From assembly GCA_017450485.1 (NCBI GenBank), contig JAFSTN010000025.1, positions 186,001 through 250,000 on the forward strand: a DNA stretch of 64,000 bases, given 5' to 3'. The notes beneath the pieces were generated by a model, which did no database searches, was not told the origin of the DNA, and was given only the letters and a program-made list of their open reading frames with translations. Shown here piece after piece: positions 9,119-18,475 of the stretch (its first letter is position 1; every line of letters begins with the position of its first letter). This DNA is from Lachnospiraceae bacterium (GTDB lineage Bacteria; Bacillota; Clostridia; Lachnospirales; Lachnospiraceae). Made by a program: the position numbers and the translations under genes.

Positions 9119-10552
9119 ATGAATCCCAAAGATTACCAATCACACAATGACGGCGAGGAAACCCGCCGTCAACTTGCGTATATAGACCGGCTGACCGAAT
9201 GTGTTACGGATCTGAAAGACGGACTGGGTCGGGCTCCGAAGGCCTGCGTGGTCACTTTCGGCTGTCAGATGAATGCAAGGGACTCCGAGAAACTGCTGGG
9301 CATCCTGCTAACTGCCGGTTATGAGGAGACTGAGGATGAAGCGGATGCCGATCTGATCCTATATAATACCTGCTCGGTCCGTGATAACGCAAATCAACGT
9401 GTATACGGACGCCTCGGCGTTCTCAAAGGGTATAAGAAGTCCAAACCCTGGCTTAAAGTTGTTCTGTGCGGATGTATGATGCAGGAGGAAACCTGCGTAA
9501 ATAAGATCCGTACAAGCTATTCCTTTGTGGATCTGATCTTCGGAACTCACAATATATTCAAGTTTGCCGAGCTGATGTGTGATACGTTTGATGCTTCGGG
9601 ACATATGATCACTCAGGTATGGGATGAGACAGACAAAATAGTCGAGGAACTCCCCGTCAAGCGTAAATATGCTTACAAATCCGGCGTGAATATTATGTTC
9701 GGATGTAACAATTTCTGTACTTATTGCATAGTTCCATATGTGCGTGGACGCGAGAGAAGCCGGGCTCCCGAGGAGATACTGTGTGAGATCCGCCAGCTGG
9801 TGAATGACGGCGTGATCGAGGTCATGCTGCTTGGACAGAATGTCAATTCATACGGAACCAATCTGGATGATCCCATATCTTTTGCGCAGCTTCTGCGTGA
9901 GGTTGAAGAAATCGACGGTCTGAAGCGCATCAGATTCATGACTTCACATCCGAAGGATCTAAGTGATGAGCTTATCGATGTGTGTGCACGTTCCGAAAAG
10001 ATCTGCAGGCATATACATCTGCCTGTTCAAACCGGGTCGGACAGCCTGCTCAAGGCAATGAACAGGAGCTATACAAGGGATCATTATCTCGCGTTGGTAG
10101 ACCGTATCAGGACAGCTATTCCGGACATTTCGATCACGACCGATCTGATCATGGGATTTCCCGGTGAGACATCCGCTGACGTGGATGATACGATCGATCT
10201 GATCAGGCGTGTCGGATTTGATAATGCATATACTTTTGAATATTCCAAGCGCACAGGTACACCGGCGGCATCTATGGAGGGACAGCTCAGCCCCGAAGAA
10301 ATGCAGTCCCACTTCGATGCGGTCCTCAAAGTCGTACAGGAAACCGCAAGACAGTCGGCGGCGAAGCATACCGGGGAAGTGTGCGACGCGTTGATTGAGA
10401 CTGTATCAGATCATGATGACGGACTGGTTACCGGTAGACTGTCCAATAATCTGCTGGTCCACCTGCCCGGTGATGCATCCATGATAGGAAGCATAGTGCC
10501 GGTCAGACTCGATGTATGCAAGGGATTTTATTTTCTGGGGAGTAAGATATAG
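9119..10552 (+). CDS. miaB: tRNA-2-methylthio-N6-dimethylallyladenosine synthase MiaB
   Basis: 477 residues. The N-terminal UPF0004 domain has cysteines in VTFGCQMNARDSE, YNTCSVRDNA and LCGCMMQE that bind one 4Fe-4S cluster. The radical-SAM domain follows with the CxxxCxxC motif in GCNNFCTYCIVPYVRGRE, then HLPVQTGSD and MGFPGE. The C-terminus (about 405-477) is a TRAM domain. MiaB adds the methylthio group to isopentenyladenosine 37, the product of MiaA, which is encoded at 21823 in this window. It includes an N-terminal extension of about 40 residues before the first Cys motif, common in clostridial MiaB. mutS starts four bases after the stop. Confidence 0.96.
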   Translation: MNPKDYQSHNDGEETRRQLAYIDRLTECVTDLKDGLGRAPKACVVTFGCQMNARDSEKLLGILLTAGYEETEDEADADLILYNTCSVRDNANQRVYGRLGVLKGYKKSKPWLKVVLCGCMMQEETCVNKIRTSYSFVDLIFGTHNIFKFAELMCDTFDASGHMITQVWDETDKIVEELPVKRKYAYKSGVNIMFGCNNFCTYCIVPYVRGRERSRAPEEILCEIRQLVNDGVIEVMLLGQNVNSYGTNLDDPISFAQLLREVEEIDGLKRIRFMTSHPKDLSDELIDVCARSEKICRHIHLPVQTGSDSLLKAMNRSYTRDHYLALVDRIRTAIPDISITTDLIMGFPGETSADVDDTIDLIRRVGFDNAYTFEYSKRTGTPAASMEGQLSPEEMQSHFDAVLKVVQETARQSAAKHTGEVCDALIETVSDHDDGLVTGRLSNNLLVHLPGDASMIGSIVPVRLDVCKGFYFLGSKI

Positions 10553-10556
10553 ACAT

Positions 10557-13304
10557 ATGTCAGATATCACTACGATAGAAAGTATAAGTGAAGATCAGAA
10601 AAAGAACATCAGCCCCATGATGCAGCTCTATATAGAGACCAAGCAGCAGTACAAAGACTGTATCCTTTTCTACAGGCTCGGCGATTTCTATGAGATGTTT
10701 TTTGAGGATGCGCTGGAAGCCAGCCGTGTTCTGGAGATCACGCTTACCGGTAAGAACTGCGGACTTGAAGAACGCGCCCCGATGTGCGGAGTTCCTTTCC
10801 ATGCAGTGGAGAGCTATCTCGGTAAACTTGTGAATCACGGCTATAAAGTAGCCATCTGTGAGCAGGTGGAGGACCCTAAGCTGGCCAAAGGCCTTGTGAA
10901 ACGCGAGGTGGTCAGGGTCGTTACCCCCGGTACCAATCCGATCGTAGAATCCTTAGACGGTAAAAAGAACAACTATATCGTATCTGTTCTTTATATGGAT
11001 GGATGCATCGGCTTTTCACTGGCTGATGTCACTACCGGCGATTATTATCTGACTCAGATAGATTCCCTATCCAGATTATCCGATGAGATCGCGAAGTACT
11101 CGCCCTCGGAGATAGTCTGTAACGAAGCATTCCTGCTGAGCGGGATCAGGATCGATGATCTGCGGGACAAGATGAATATCAGCATCACCACGCTGGACGA
11201 GCGTGTGTTTGATGAAGATCATGCCAAAAAAGTAATTCTCAGACATTTCCATGCCGCCAGTCTGATCGGTATGGGGATATCGGATTTCCCTGCCGGAGTA
11301 AGTGCGGCGGGAGCGTTGCTTGAATACCTGTATGAGACACAGAAGAACGATCTTGTGCAGTTTACGCATCTGTATCCTTATGTATCCAGCCGTTATATGC
11401 TTCTCGACTCGGCTACCAGACGTAATCTGGAGCTTACCGAGACCATGCGTGACAAGCTAAAGCACGGATCTCTGCTGGGGGTTCTCGATCTTACGAAGAC
11501 CGCTATGGGCGGCAGAATGCTCAGGCAATTCATAGAGCAGCCGCTTATCGATATAGATGCGATCAACCTGCGCCTGGATGCCGTAGACGAGCTTTCACAC
11601 CGTTCCATGGAGCGGGATGAGATCCGCGAATACCTAAACAGCGTATATGACCTCGAACGTCTGATGGCTAAGATCAGCCTGAATACCGTGAATCCGAGAG
11701 ATATGCTGGCGTTTAAGAGTTCCATGAGATATCTTCCTGCGATCAGGCAGGTTCTGAGTGACTTTAAGGCTGAACGTCTGTCGGAGCTGTCTGATGCGAT
11801 AGACGATCTGCAGGATCTGTATGATATCATTGACACCGCAATAGTGGACGAGCCTCCGATCACGGTTCATGAAGGAGGGATATTCAAGGCCGGATTCAGT
11901 GAGGATATCGATCATCTGCGCAGTGCCAAGACCGACGGACATAAATGGCTGGCCGAGCTTGAAGAAGCGGACCGAGAGCGCACCGGTATCAAAAACCTTA
12001 GGGTTAAATACAATAAAGTGTTCGGGTATTATTTCGAAGTGACCAACTCCTATGCGGATAAAGTCCCCGAGGATTACATCCGTAAACAGACGCTTACCGG
12101 TTCCGAGAGATATACCAACGACCGCCTGAAGGAACTCGAGGATATGATCCTTAATGCAGAGGATAAGCTTTTTACCCTTGAGTATGATATGTTTGTCGAG
12201 CTTCGCGACCGCATAGCGGCCAACGTTGAACGTATACAGTCCACGGCTAAAGCCATAGCCGAGACCGATGTTTATGCTTCCTTGAGTCTGGTGGGCGAGA
12301 GAAACCATTACGTACGTCCCGAAATATCCGGTGACGGGATAATAGATATCAGAGAAGGCAGACATCCCGTGATCGAGAAGCTTCACTCTGACGTACCTTT
12401 TATCTCAAACGACACTTATCTGGACAAAAAAAAGAAGTCAGTCTCCATCATAACCGGCCCTAATATGGCCGGTAAATCAACCTATATGCGTCAGAGTGCC
12501 CTGATCGTACTGATGGCCCAGATCGGCTCGTTCGTACCGGCGTCAAGTGCTCATATAGGGCTGACAGACAGGATATTTACCAGAGTCGGAGCTTCGGACG
12601 ATCTGTCGAGCGGACAGTCGACTTTCATGGTTGAAATGAACGAGGTTGCCAATATCCTCAGGAATGCAACATCGGATTCTCTGCTTATACTTGATGAGAT
12701 AGGGCGCGGAACGTCAACATATGACGGCATGAGCATAGCCTGGGCGGTTATCGAATATATAAGCAATAAACGTCTGCTCGGAGCGCGAACCCTTTTTGCG
12801 ACTCATTATCATGAGCTGACTGAGCTTGAAGGACGCATAGATAATGTAAATAATTACTGTATAGCCGTGAAGGAACAGGGCGATTCCATAGTTTTCTTAA
12901 GACGTATCATAAAAGGCGGTGCCGACAGAAGCTACGGAATACAGGTTGCCAAGCTTGCCGGTATTCCCGACATGGTGATAGACAGAGCCAAGGAGATTTC
13001 CCAGGAGCTGTCCGACAACGATGTGACAGATAAACTGGAGAATATTGGTGCAGCATACGGAGAAAGCTCCGGAGTCACTTCGGGTACATCACAGGGATCG
13101 GGTGGACGTTCCGGCGGTAAAATGTCTCATCACTATGATGAGGTGGATCTGGGACAGATGTCTCTGTTTGCTACCACAGATGATGATACCGTACTGAAAG
13201 AGCTGGAAGAGGTTGACATAACAACGCTTACTCCCGTTGATGCGTTAAATGAGCTGTACAGGCTTCAGAATATGCTCAAAAACCGTTGGAACGGTTCGAA
13301 ATAG
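10557..13304 (+). CDS. mutS: DNA mismatch repair protein MutS
   Basis: 915 residues from the ATG at 10557, chosen because it follows the miaB stop by four bases; an earlier in-frame start would lie inside miaB. Domain order is standard. The N-terminal mismatch-binding domain contains FYRLGDFYEMFFEDA (the Phe-x-Glu-type wedge is the FYE of GDFYEMF). Connector and lever regions follow, then the ATPase with TGPNMAGKSTYMRQ (Walker A near residue 632), LDEIGRGTSTYDG (Walker B) and ATHYHELTELE. The C-terminal region includes a low-complexity Gly/Ser linker and a final helix-turn-helix dimer segment. MutS recognises mismatches and recruits MutL, encoded directly downstream. The stop codon lies inside a 10-bp tandem repeat. 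Confidence 0.97.
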   Translation: MSDITTIESISEDQKKNISPMMQLYIETKQQYKDCILFYRLGDFYEMFFEDALEASRVLEITLTGKNCGLEERAPMCGVPFHAVESYLGKLVNHGYKVAICEQVEDPKLAKGLVKREVVRVVTPGTNPIVESLDGKKNNYIVSVLYMDGCIGFSLADVTTGDYYLTQIDSLSRLSDEIAKYSPSEIVCNEAFLLSGIRIDDLRDKMNISITTLDERVFDEDHAKKVILRHFHAASLIGMGISDFPAGVSAAGALLEYLYETQKNDLVQFTHLYPYVSSRYMLLDSATRRNLELTETMRDKLKHGSLLGVLDLTKTAMGGRMLRQFIEQPLIDIDAINLRLDAVDELSHRSMERDEIREYLNSVYDLERLMAKISLNTVNPRDMLAFKSSMRYLPAIRQVLSDFKAERLSELSDAIDDLQDLYDIIDTAIVDEPPITVHEGGIFKAGFSEDIDHLRSAKTDGHKWLAELEEADRERTGIKNLRVKYNKVFGYYFEVTNSYADKVPEDYIRKQTLTGSERYTNDRLKELEDMILNAEDKLFTLEYDMFVELRDRIAANVERIQSTAKAIAETDVYASLSLVGERNHYVRPEISGDGIIDIREGRHPVIEKLHSDVPFISNDTYLDKKKKSVSIITGPNMAGKSTYMRQSALIVLMAQIGSFVPASSAHIGLTDRIFTRVGASDDLSSGQSTFMVEMNEVANILRNATSDSLLILDEIGRGTSTYDGMSIAWAVIEYISNKRLLGARTLFATHYHELTELEGRIDNVNNYCIAVKEQGDSIVFLRRIIKGGADRSYGIQVAKLAGIPDMVIDRAKEISQELSDNDVTDKLENIGAAYGESSGVTSGTSQGSGGRSGGKMSHHYDEVDLGQMSLFATTDDDTVLKELEEVDITTLTPVDALNELYRLQNMLKNRWNGSK

Positions 13305-13340
13305 TTCAAAACAGTTCAAAACAGTTCAAAATAGATCAAA
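13291..13340 (+). repeat. five-unit 10-bp direct repeat at the mutS-mutL junction
   Basis: Five consecutive 10-base units, ACGGTTCGAA, ATAGTTCAAA, ACAGTTCAAA, ACAGTTCAAA and ATAGATCAAA, run from the last codons of mutS up to the base before the mutL ATG. Units 2 to 4 are nearly identical. The repeat holds the mutS stop codon (13302-13304) and occupies the whole place where a mutL ribosome site should be. Confidence 0.9.
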
Positions 13341-15272
13341 ATGAATGAGATTCGTGTACTTGATAACAGCACCATAGATAAGATAGCCGCAGGTGAAGTG
13401 GTTGAAAGGCCCGTAAGCATCGTTAAGGAACTCGTGGAGAATTCCATTGATGCCGGATCGACCATCATTACCGTAGAGATAAAGGATGGCGGCATTAAAA
13501 TGATCAGAGTCACCGATAACGGATCGGGTATAGACAGATATCAGGTCAGAAATGCCTTTTTATCCCATGCCACCAGCAAGATACATGATGCCGGTGATCT
13601 GAACAGACTCAGTACTCTGGGGTTCAGAGGTGAAGCGTTATCAAGCATAGCCGCTGTCAGCCGCGTGGAGGTTACGACACGTACCGAGACTGATCTCGAG
13701 GGCGTTCATTACGTTATTGAGGGAGGAAAGGAAGAGACCTGTGAGAGTGTCGGTGCTCCCGCCGGGACCACCTTTATAGTCAGAGATATTTTCTATAACA
13801 CCTTACCCAGACTCAAGTTTCTCAAATCCGCATCCACTGAAGGCAACCTGATCGCAGATATGTGCGAGCATATTGCTTTGTCCATGCCGCATATCTCGTT
13901 TCAGTTTATTCGTGACGGGGTGACCAGATTCTCCACTTCGGGTCATGATGATCTGAAGGAGGTCATATACCGGATCTACGGTAAAGAGACGGCTTCTAAT
14001 CTGCGTGCGATCGACGTGATAGATGATGAACTGTCAATGAGACTTCACGGATATCTGGGGTTGCCTGTTCTCAACCGTGCCAATCGGGCTTCGGAGGTAT
14101 TCTTCATAAATCATCGTTTCGTCAGGAGTCCGCTTATCTCACATGCTGTTGAGGAAGGATACGTCGAGTATCTGATGCAGCATAAGTTTCCTTTCTGCAT
14201 ATTGAATCTGGAATTTGATCCCGAGGTCGTGGATGTCAATGTTCATCCGACTAAGCAGGAAGTACGTATAAGTAACGAAAAAGCTGTATCCGACAGGATA
14301 GTAAAAGCAGTTGCCGAATGTCTGGCAAGCCGTGAGATGATCGATGATGTGACACATACATTGAAGGCTGATGCTGCTGATGCAACGGTTAAATATAAAC
14401 TTCCGGAGATTTTTGAGCAAAACAGGATCACCGGAACCGATACAACCGAACCGGCAGATCGGGAAATATCTTTTACCGTGGATTTCGATTCAGACAGTGA
14501 AGATGCCGTGACCGAAAAAGATGACAGGGCTTTGACGGATCAAATATCCGTTGCGCATCCGGTTGCCATGATAAGTCCCGATGCCGCATCCCCGAAGGCG
14601 GAAGAGCAGGCACAGGAATTCGAGGATATCGTACGCGGCTATGAGCAGCAGTCATTTGCAGATGATGAGCGTATCCTTTCAGCGGATACCAGACGTAAGT
14701 TTCGCATCATCGGGCAGGTATTTAAGACATATTGGCTGATCGAATATGAAGATAACCTGATGCTGATGGATCAGCATGCAGCTCATGAAAAAGTGAATTT
14801 CGAAAGATTCATGGCGCGTATGGCCTGTAAAAAAGAGATTCCCTCACAGATGATAGCACCACCGGTCATAATGTCTCTGAATAATTCAGAAATGAATACA
14901 CTGACAGAGAATATGGATCATATCAATGAGATGGGGTTCACAGTGGATGTGTTTGGTGATCATGAGATAGCTATCCGGGCCGTGCCCATGGATCTGTTTG
15001 ATAATAAACCGGCCGAACTGGTAAGTGAGATCATCTCCGATCTGATGGATATGAAGAAAAGCGAGACTCCCGATTCGATCCGGACGCGCATAGCGACAAT
15101 GGCCTGCAAGGCATCCGTAAAGGGCAATAACACAATGAGCGTAGAAGAAGTCGAAAAGCTGCTCGACGAGATGCTTACGCTCAATAATCCATATAACTGC
15201 CCTCACGGCCGCCCCACACTTATCACGATGTCCAAAACCGAGCTTGATAAGCGCTTTCACAGGATAGTGTGA
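13341..15272 (+). CDS. mutL: DNA mismatch repair protein MutL
   Basis: 643 residues. The N-terminal GHKL ATPase has IAAGEVVERPVSIVKELVEN, DNGSGI, and TLGFRGEALSSI. The transducer domain has VDVNVHPTKQEVR. After a poorly conserved acidic linker (about 345-445), the C-terminal dimerisation domain carries the endonuclease metal motif DQHAAHEKVNFE, plus ACKASVKGNN and NCPHGRPT, so this is the nicking type of MutL. The start is fixed by homology of the first residues, MNEIRVLDNSTIDKIAAGE. No Shine-Dalgarno sequence precedes it, because the upstream 36 bases are the 10-bp repeat; translation may depend on ribosomes ending mutS. Confidence 0.96.
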   Translation: MNEIRVLDNSTIDKIAAGEVVERPVSIVKELVENSIDAGSTIITVEIKDGGIKMIRVTDNGSGIDRYQVRNAFLSHATSKIHDAGDLNRLSTLGFRGEALSSIAAVSRVEVTTRTETDLEGVHYVIEGGKEETCESVGAPAGTTFIVRDIFYNTLPRLKFLKSASTEGNLIADMCEHIALSMPHISFQFIRDGVTRFSTSGHDDLKEVIYRIYGKETASNLRAIDVIDDELSMRLHGYLGLPVLNRANRASEVFFINHRFVRSPLISHAVEEGYVEYLMQHKFPFCILNLEFDPEVVDVNVHPTKQEVRISNEKAVSDRIVKAVAECLASREMIDDVTHTLKADAADATVKYKLPEIFEQNRITGTDTTEPADREISFTVDFDSDSEDAVTEKDDRALTDQISVAHPVAMISPDAASPKAEEQAQEFEDIVRGYEQQSFADDERILSADTRRKFRIIGQVFKTYWLIEYEDNLMLMDQHAAHEKVNFERFMARMACKKEIPSQMIAPPVIMSLNNSEMNTLTENMDHINEMGFTVDVFGDHEIAIRAVPMDLFDNKPAELVSEIISDLMDMKKSETPDSIRTRIATMACKASVKGNNTMSVEEVEKLLDEMLTLNNPYNCPHGRPTLITMSKTELDKRFHRIV

Positions 15273-15274
15273 TG

Positions 15275-15303
15275 TAAACATATGAGTCCATTTATGGTAT
15301 TAT
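15275..15303 (+). promoter_or_regulatory. weak candidate promoter of the DUF4867 gene
   Basis: TAAACA (15275-15280), a 17-base spacer and TATTAT (15298-15303) precede the gene by about 37 bases. The -35 box is poor. Confidence 0.25.
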
Positions 15304-15340
15304 AGATAAAGTGTTTTAAGTATTTAAGGAGGACTACAAA

Positions 15341-15970
15341 ATGAAGATCTATTCGGTTACTGATGCGGAGTTCTCAAATTACGGACAGGTTCTCGAAGGG
15401 TACGACACCAAGGGCCTGATCGCGGCTATGAACACGATTCCGCTCCCTGCGGAGGGCGTTGAGTACAAGCCTGCCATCCCTGAACTTGAGAAAGAGCCTA
15501 TCTACAACGAGCTTAAGGACAAGGCATATGGCGGCATGCCTTTGGAGCTGGGGATGTGCTGGGGACACAACACGAAGCTTAACTGCCTTGAGTATCATCG
15601 CGATTCGGAGATCAATATCGGCACGGAAGACTTTGTTCTTCTCCTGGCCAAGAGAGAAGAGATCAAAGACGGTAAGCTTGACACATCACTTGTTAAAGCT
15701 TTTAAAGTACCTGCCGGCACGGTGGTTGAAGTATATGCTACGGCGCTTCATTATGCACCCTGCCATACAGATGCGGATAAGGGCTTCAGAGTAGCTGTTG
15801 GTCTTCCTCTCGGAACCAATACCGATTATCGTATCGCTGATCCCGTCAATGACGAAGATAAGCTTCTCTGGGCAAGGAATAAATGGCTGATCGCGCATAA
15901 GGATGCTTCGGAAGCAGCAGACGGTGCTTATGTTGGCCTTGTCGGAGATAACATCGATATAGCTGGCTGA
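15341..15970 (+). CDS. DUF4867 family protein, cupin-like
   Basis: 209 residues with a strong ribosome site (AAGGAGG). The sequence fits the DUF4867 family as I remember it: MKIYSVTDAEFSNYG at the N-terminus, GMCWGHNTKLNCLEYHRDSE in the middle, and FKVPAGTVVEVYATALHYAPC later. The two His-containing stretches (CWGHN, EYHR and LHYAPCH) would suit a cupin-type metal site in a cytosolic sugar or small-molecule enzyme, but no reaction is established to my knowledge. There is no signal peptide or membrane segment. It has its own weak promoter candidate and a terminator after it, so it is probably a single-gene unit. Confidence 0.8.
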   Translation: MKIYSVTDAEFSNYGQVLEGYDTKGLIAAMNTIPLPAEGVEYKPAIPELEKEPIYNELKDKAYGGMPLELGMCWGHNTKLNCLEYHRDSEINIGTEDFVLLLAKREEIKDGKLDTSLVKAFKVPAGTVVEVYATALHYAPCHTDADKGFRVAVGLPLGTNTDYRIADPVNDEDKLLWARNKWLIAHKDASEAADGAYVGLVGDNIDIAG

Positions 15971-15977
15971 AATGATC

Positions 15978-16027
15978 AAACTGCCGGATAGGGGTGATAT
16001 GTCCTTTGTTCGGCAGTTTTTTATTTT
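15978..16027 (+). terminator. rho-independent terminator after the DUF4867 gene
   Basis: AAACTGCCG (15978-15986) pairs perfectly with CGGCAGTTT (16011-16019), and an inner GGATA/TGTCC pairing shortens the loop. TTTTTTATTTT follows. It separates the DUF4867 gene from the NHLP export cassette. Confidence 0.85.
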
Positions 16028-16041
16028 GATTAGAGGTTGAG

Positions 16042-16260
16042 ATGAATATATTCAGACAAAAGAACCTGGACAAAATGTCTGCCCCGGATCAGCTGAATGA
16101 CTATATACGTGTGACTACCCCGAGCGTCTGGCTGGTATTGGCCGCTTTGATCATTCTGCTTATCGGAATGCTGTGCTGGAGTATCCTTGGTACTGTTGAA
16201 GTGACGGATGCCGATGGCAACGTCAGTCAGATCAATCCGATAACTCTGATAACAAACTGA
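16042..16260 (+). CDS. miniature NHLM-type membrane fusion protein (N-terminal stub only)
   Basis: 72 residues. FRQKNLDKMSAPDQLNDYIR followed by VTTPSVWLVLAALIILL matches the N-terminus of NHLM bacteriocin-system secretion proteins (HlyD-type adaptors, normally about 400 residues), in which a Leu-Ser-x-Pro-Glu/Asp-Gln-Leu segment precedes the single membrane helix. Here the protein ends about 25 residues after the helix, so the barrel-sandwich, coiled-coil and beta-barrel domains are absent. The next gene begins 20 bases on, so there is no room for a frameshifted remainder: this is a true deletion or a purpose-built short form. It lies first in the export cassette, with GAGGTTGAG just upstream of the ATG. 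Confidence 0.75.
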   Translation: MNIFRQKNLDKMSAPDQLNDYIRVTTPSVWLVLAALIILLIGMLCWSILGTVEVTDADGNVSQINPITLITN

Positions 16261-16280
16261 AGTACTGTGGAGAACAGCGC

Positions 16281-18455
16281 ATGGCGCAGAAGAACATAAA
16301 AACTCCGGTAAGTAAGGGAGTTGCCAAAGTACCTGTTGTGATGCAGATGGAAGCTCTGGAATGCGGGGCGGCTTCTCTGTGTATGGTGCTGGCATATTAT
16401 AACAAGTGGATACCCCTTGAGCAGGTTCGGACGGATTGCGGTGTAAGCCGTGACGGCAGTAAGGCAAGCAATATTGTAAAGGCGGCCAGAAACTATGGCA
16501 TGGAGGCTGCGGGTTACCGATTTGAACCTGAAGATCTTAAAGAGAATGCTGTATTCCCGTGTATCATACATTGGGAATTTAATCATTTTGTGGTCCTTGA
16601 CGGCTTTAAGGGAAATAAAGCATATATAAACGATCCGGCGAAGGGAAATTATTCCGTTTCGATGGAACGGTTTGATGAATCTTTTACAGGTGTGGCGCTT
16701 ATTATCACACCGGGTAAGGATTTTGAACCGTCCGGAAAGCCCAAATCGGTAGTCCGCTTTGCCATGAACCGTCTTGAAGGTACACAGAGCGCTGTGGCTT
16801 TCGTATTTCTGACCACGGTTATCACATCTTTGACCGGGATCGTCAGCGCGGGATTTGGGCGTGCTTTTCTGGATTATCTGTTACCGGGTAATAATCCGGC
16901 ATGGATCAGACCGTTCTTCTGGGGACTCGGCCTGATAACGTTTGTCAATCTTGTCGCTTCATGGATACAGGCGGTCTATTCATTACGCCTGAACGGCAAG
17001 ATGGCCGTTGTCGGCAACAGTTCCTATATGTGGAAAGTATTCAGATTGCCCATGGAATTCTTCAGTCAGCGTATGGCAGGAGATTTATTGTCCAGACAGG
17101 CTTCAAATGCTTCGATTGCCGGTCAGGTCGTCAATACCGTTGCCCCGTTGATCATTAATACCTTTATGATGATCTTTTATCTGGTCGTCATGATCAGATA
17201 TTCATGGCTGCTGACTCTCATCGGTCTGCTTTCGGTTCTGATAAATGCCGGACTTTCAAGGTACATCAGCAATAAAAGAGTCAATATAACCAGAGTGATC
17301 ATGCGCGATGCCGGAAAACTGGCCGGTGCCACGGTAAGCGCCGTGGATATGATCGAAACGATCAAAGCCAGCGGAGCGGAGAACGGATACTTTGAGAGAT
17401 GGGCCGGGTATCAGGCTTCGGTTAACACTCAGAATATTAAATTCGAGAAACTCAACAATTATCTCGGACTTATACCGACTGTAGTCAGCAGTCTGCTGAA
17501 CACGCTTATCCTGATAATCGGTGTATGGATGACCATGAAGGGCGAGTTTACCGTGGGTATGATAATGGCTTTCCAGGGATTTATGGTTTCGTTCCTTGGT
17601 CCGGCCAATTCCGTGATCGCCGTGGGGCAGGAGATCCAGGAGATGCGTACGGGCATGGAGCGTATCCAGGATGTTATGGAATATCATGATGATCCCGTGT
17701 TCAGTGACATCCCGGAAGCGGACAGCTATGCCAAGCTTTCGGGCAATATCAGCATTCGGAATATATCCTTCGGATATTGTGATCTGGCAGAACCTTTGAT
17801 CCGTGATTTCAGTCTGGAGATTAAACCAGGACAGAGCATTGCTTTTGTAGGTATGTCAGGATGCGGCAAAAGCACTCTGGCAAAACTGATCGCAGGCTTA
17901 TATCAGCCGTGGTCGGGAGAAATACTTTTTGACGGAAAGCATATATCCGAGATAGACAGGAGTATTATGACAGGCTCCGTAGCCGTTGTCGATCAGGATA
18001 TCATTCTTTTCGAAGATACCATTGCCAATAATATCAAGATGTGGGATAACTCCATAGAAGATTTCGAGATGATCATGGCTGCCAGGGATGCGCAGATCCA
18101 TGAAGATATCATGCAGCGTGACGGAGGCTATCAGTACAGGCTCACCGAAGGCGGTAAAGATTTATCGGGCGGGCAGAGACAGCGTCTGGAGATCGCCCGC
18201 GTTCTGGCACAGGATCCCACCGTGATCATATTGGATGAGGCCACGAGCGCTTTGGATGCAAAGACCGAAAATGATGTAGTCAATTCCATCAAAGATCGCG
18301 GGATCACATGCATAGTGATCGCTCACAGATTATCCACGATCAGGGACTGTGACGAGATATTGGTCATGGACCGGGGAGAAATTGCAGAACGCGGAAATCA
18401 TGAGCAGCTGATGGCGCTTGACGGAGTGTATAAAAAACTGGTTTCCAATGAATAG
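16281..18455 (+). CDS. NHLM/NHLP-type peptidase-ABC exporter (C39 peptidase + TMD + NBD)
   Basis: 724 residues. The N-terminal C39 peptidase has an intact triad: Cys28 in ALECGAASLC, His102 in NHFVVLDG and Asp118 in NDPAKG. It would cut leader peptides after a double glycine. Six hydrophobic segments follow (about 155-430). The nucleotide-binding domain has Walker A GMSGCGKST near residue 525, signature LSGGQRQRLEIAR near 628, Walker B VIILDEATSALD, and IAHRLSTI. Sequence and neighbour match the peptidase/ATP-binding member of the NHLM bacteriocin system. It exports a peptide while removing its leader. No precursor is encoded in the cassette; the 71-residue protein at 596 is a candidate. The second ABC gene follows after 20 bases. 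Confidence 0.93.
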   Translation: MAQKNIKTPVSKGVAKVPVVMQMEALECGAASLCMVLAYYNKWIPLEQVRTDCGVSRDGSKASNIVKAARNYGMEAAGYRFEPEDLKENAVFPCIIHWEFNHFVVLDGFKGNKAYINDPAKGNYSVSMERFDESFTGVALIITPGKDFEPSGKPKSVVRFAMNRLEGTQSAVAFVFLTTVITSLTGIVSAGFGRAFLDYLLPGNNPAWIRPFFWGLGLITFVNLVASWIQAVYSLRLNGKMAVVGNSSYMWKVFRLPMEFFSQRMAGDLLSRQASNASIAGQVVNTVAPLIINTFMMIFYLVVMIRYSWLLTLIGLLSVLINAGLSRYISNKRVNITRVIMRDAGKLAGATVSAVDMIETIKASGAENGYFERWAGYQASVNTQNIKFEKLNNYLGLIPTVVSSLLNTLILIIGVWMTMKGEFTVGMIMAFQGFMVSFLGPANSVIAVGQEIQEMRTGMERIQDVMEYHDDPVFSDIPEADSYAKLSGNISIRNISFGYCDLAEPLIRDFSLEIKPGQSIAFVGMSGCGKSTLAKLIAGLYQPWSGEILFDGKHISEIDRSIMTGSVAVVDQDIILFEDTIANNIKMWDNSIEDFEMIMAARDAQIHEDIMQRDGGYQYRLTEGGKDLSGGQRQRLEIARVLAQDPTVIILDEATSALDAKTENDVVNSIKDRGITCIVIAHRLSTIRDCDEILVMDRGEIAERGNHEQLMALDGVYKKLVSNE

Positions 18456-18475
18456 ATATATTATCAAGGTATATA

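Noticed and set aside
16042-16260. The short fusion protein as a frameshifted full-length gene
   Set aside because: The next gene starts 20 bases after the stop, so no room exists for the lost domains.
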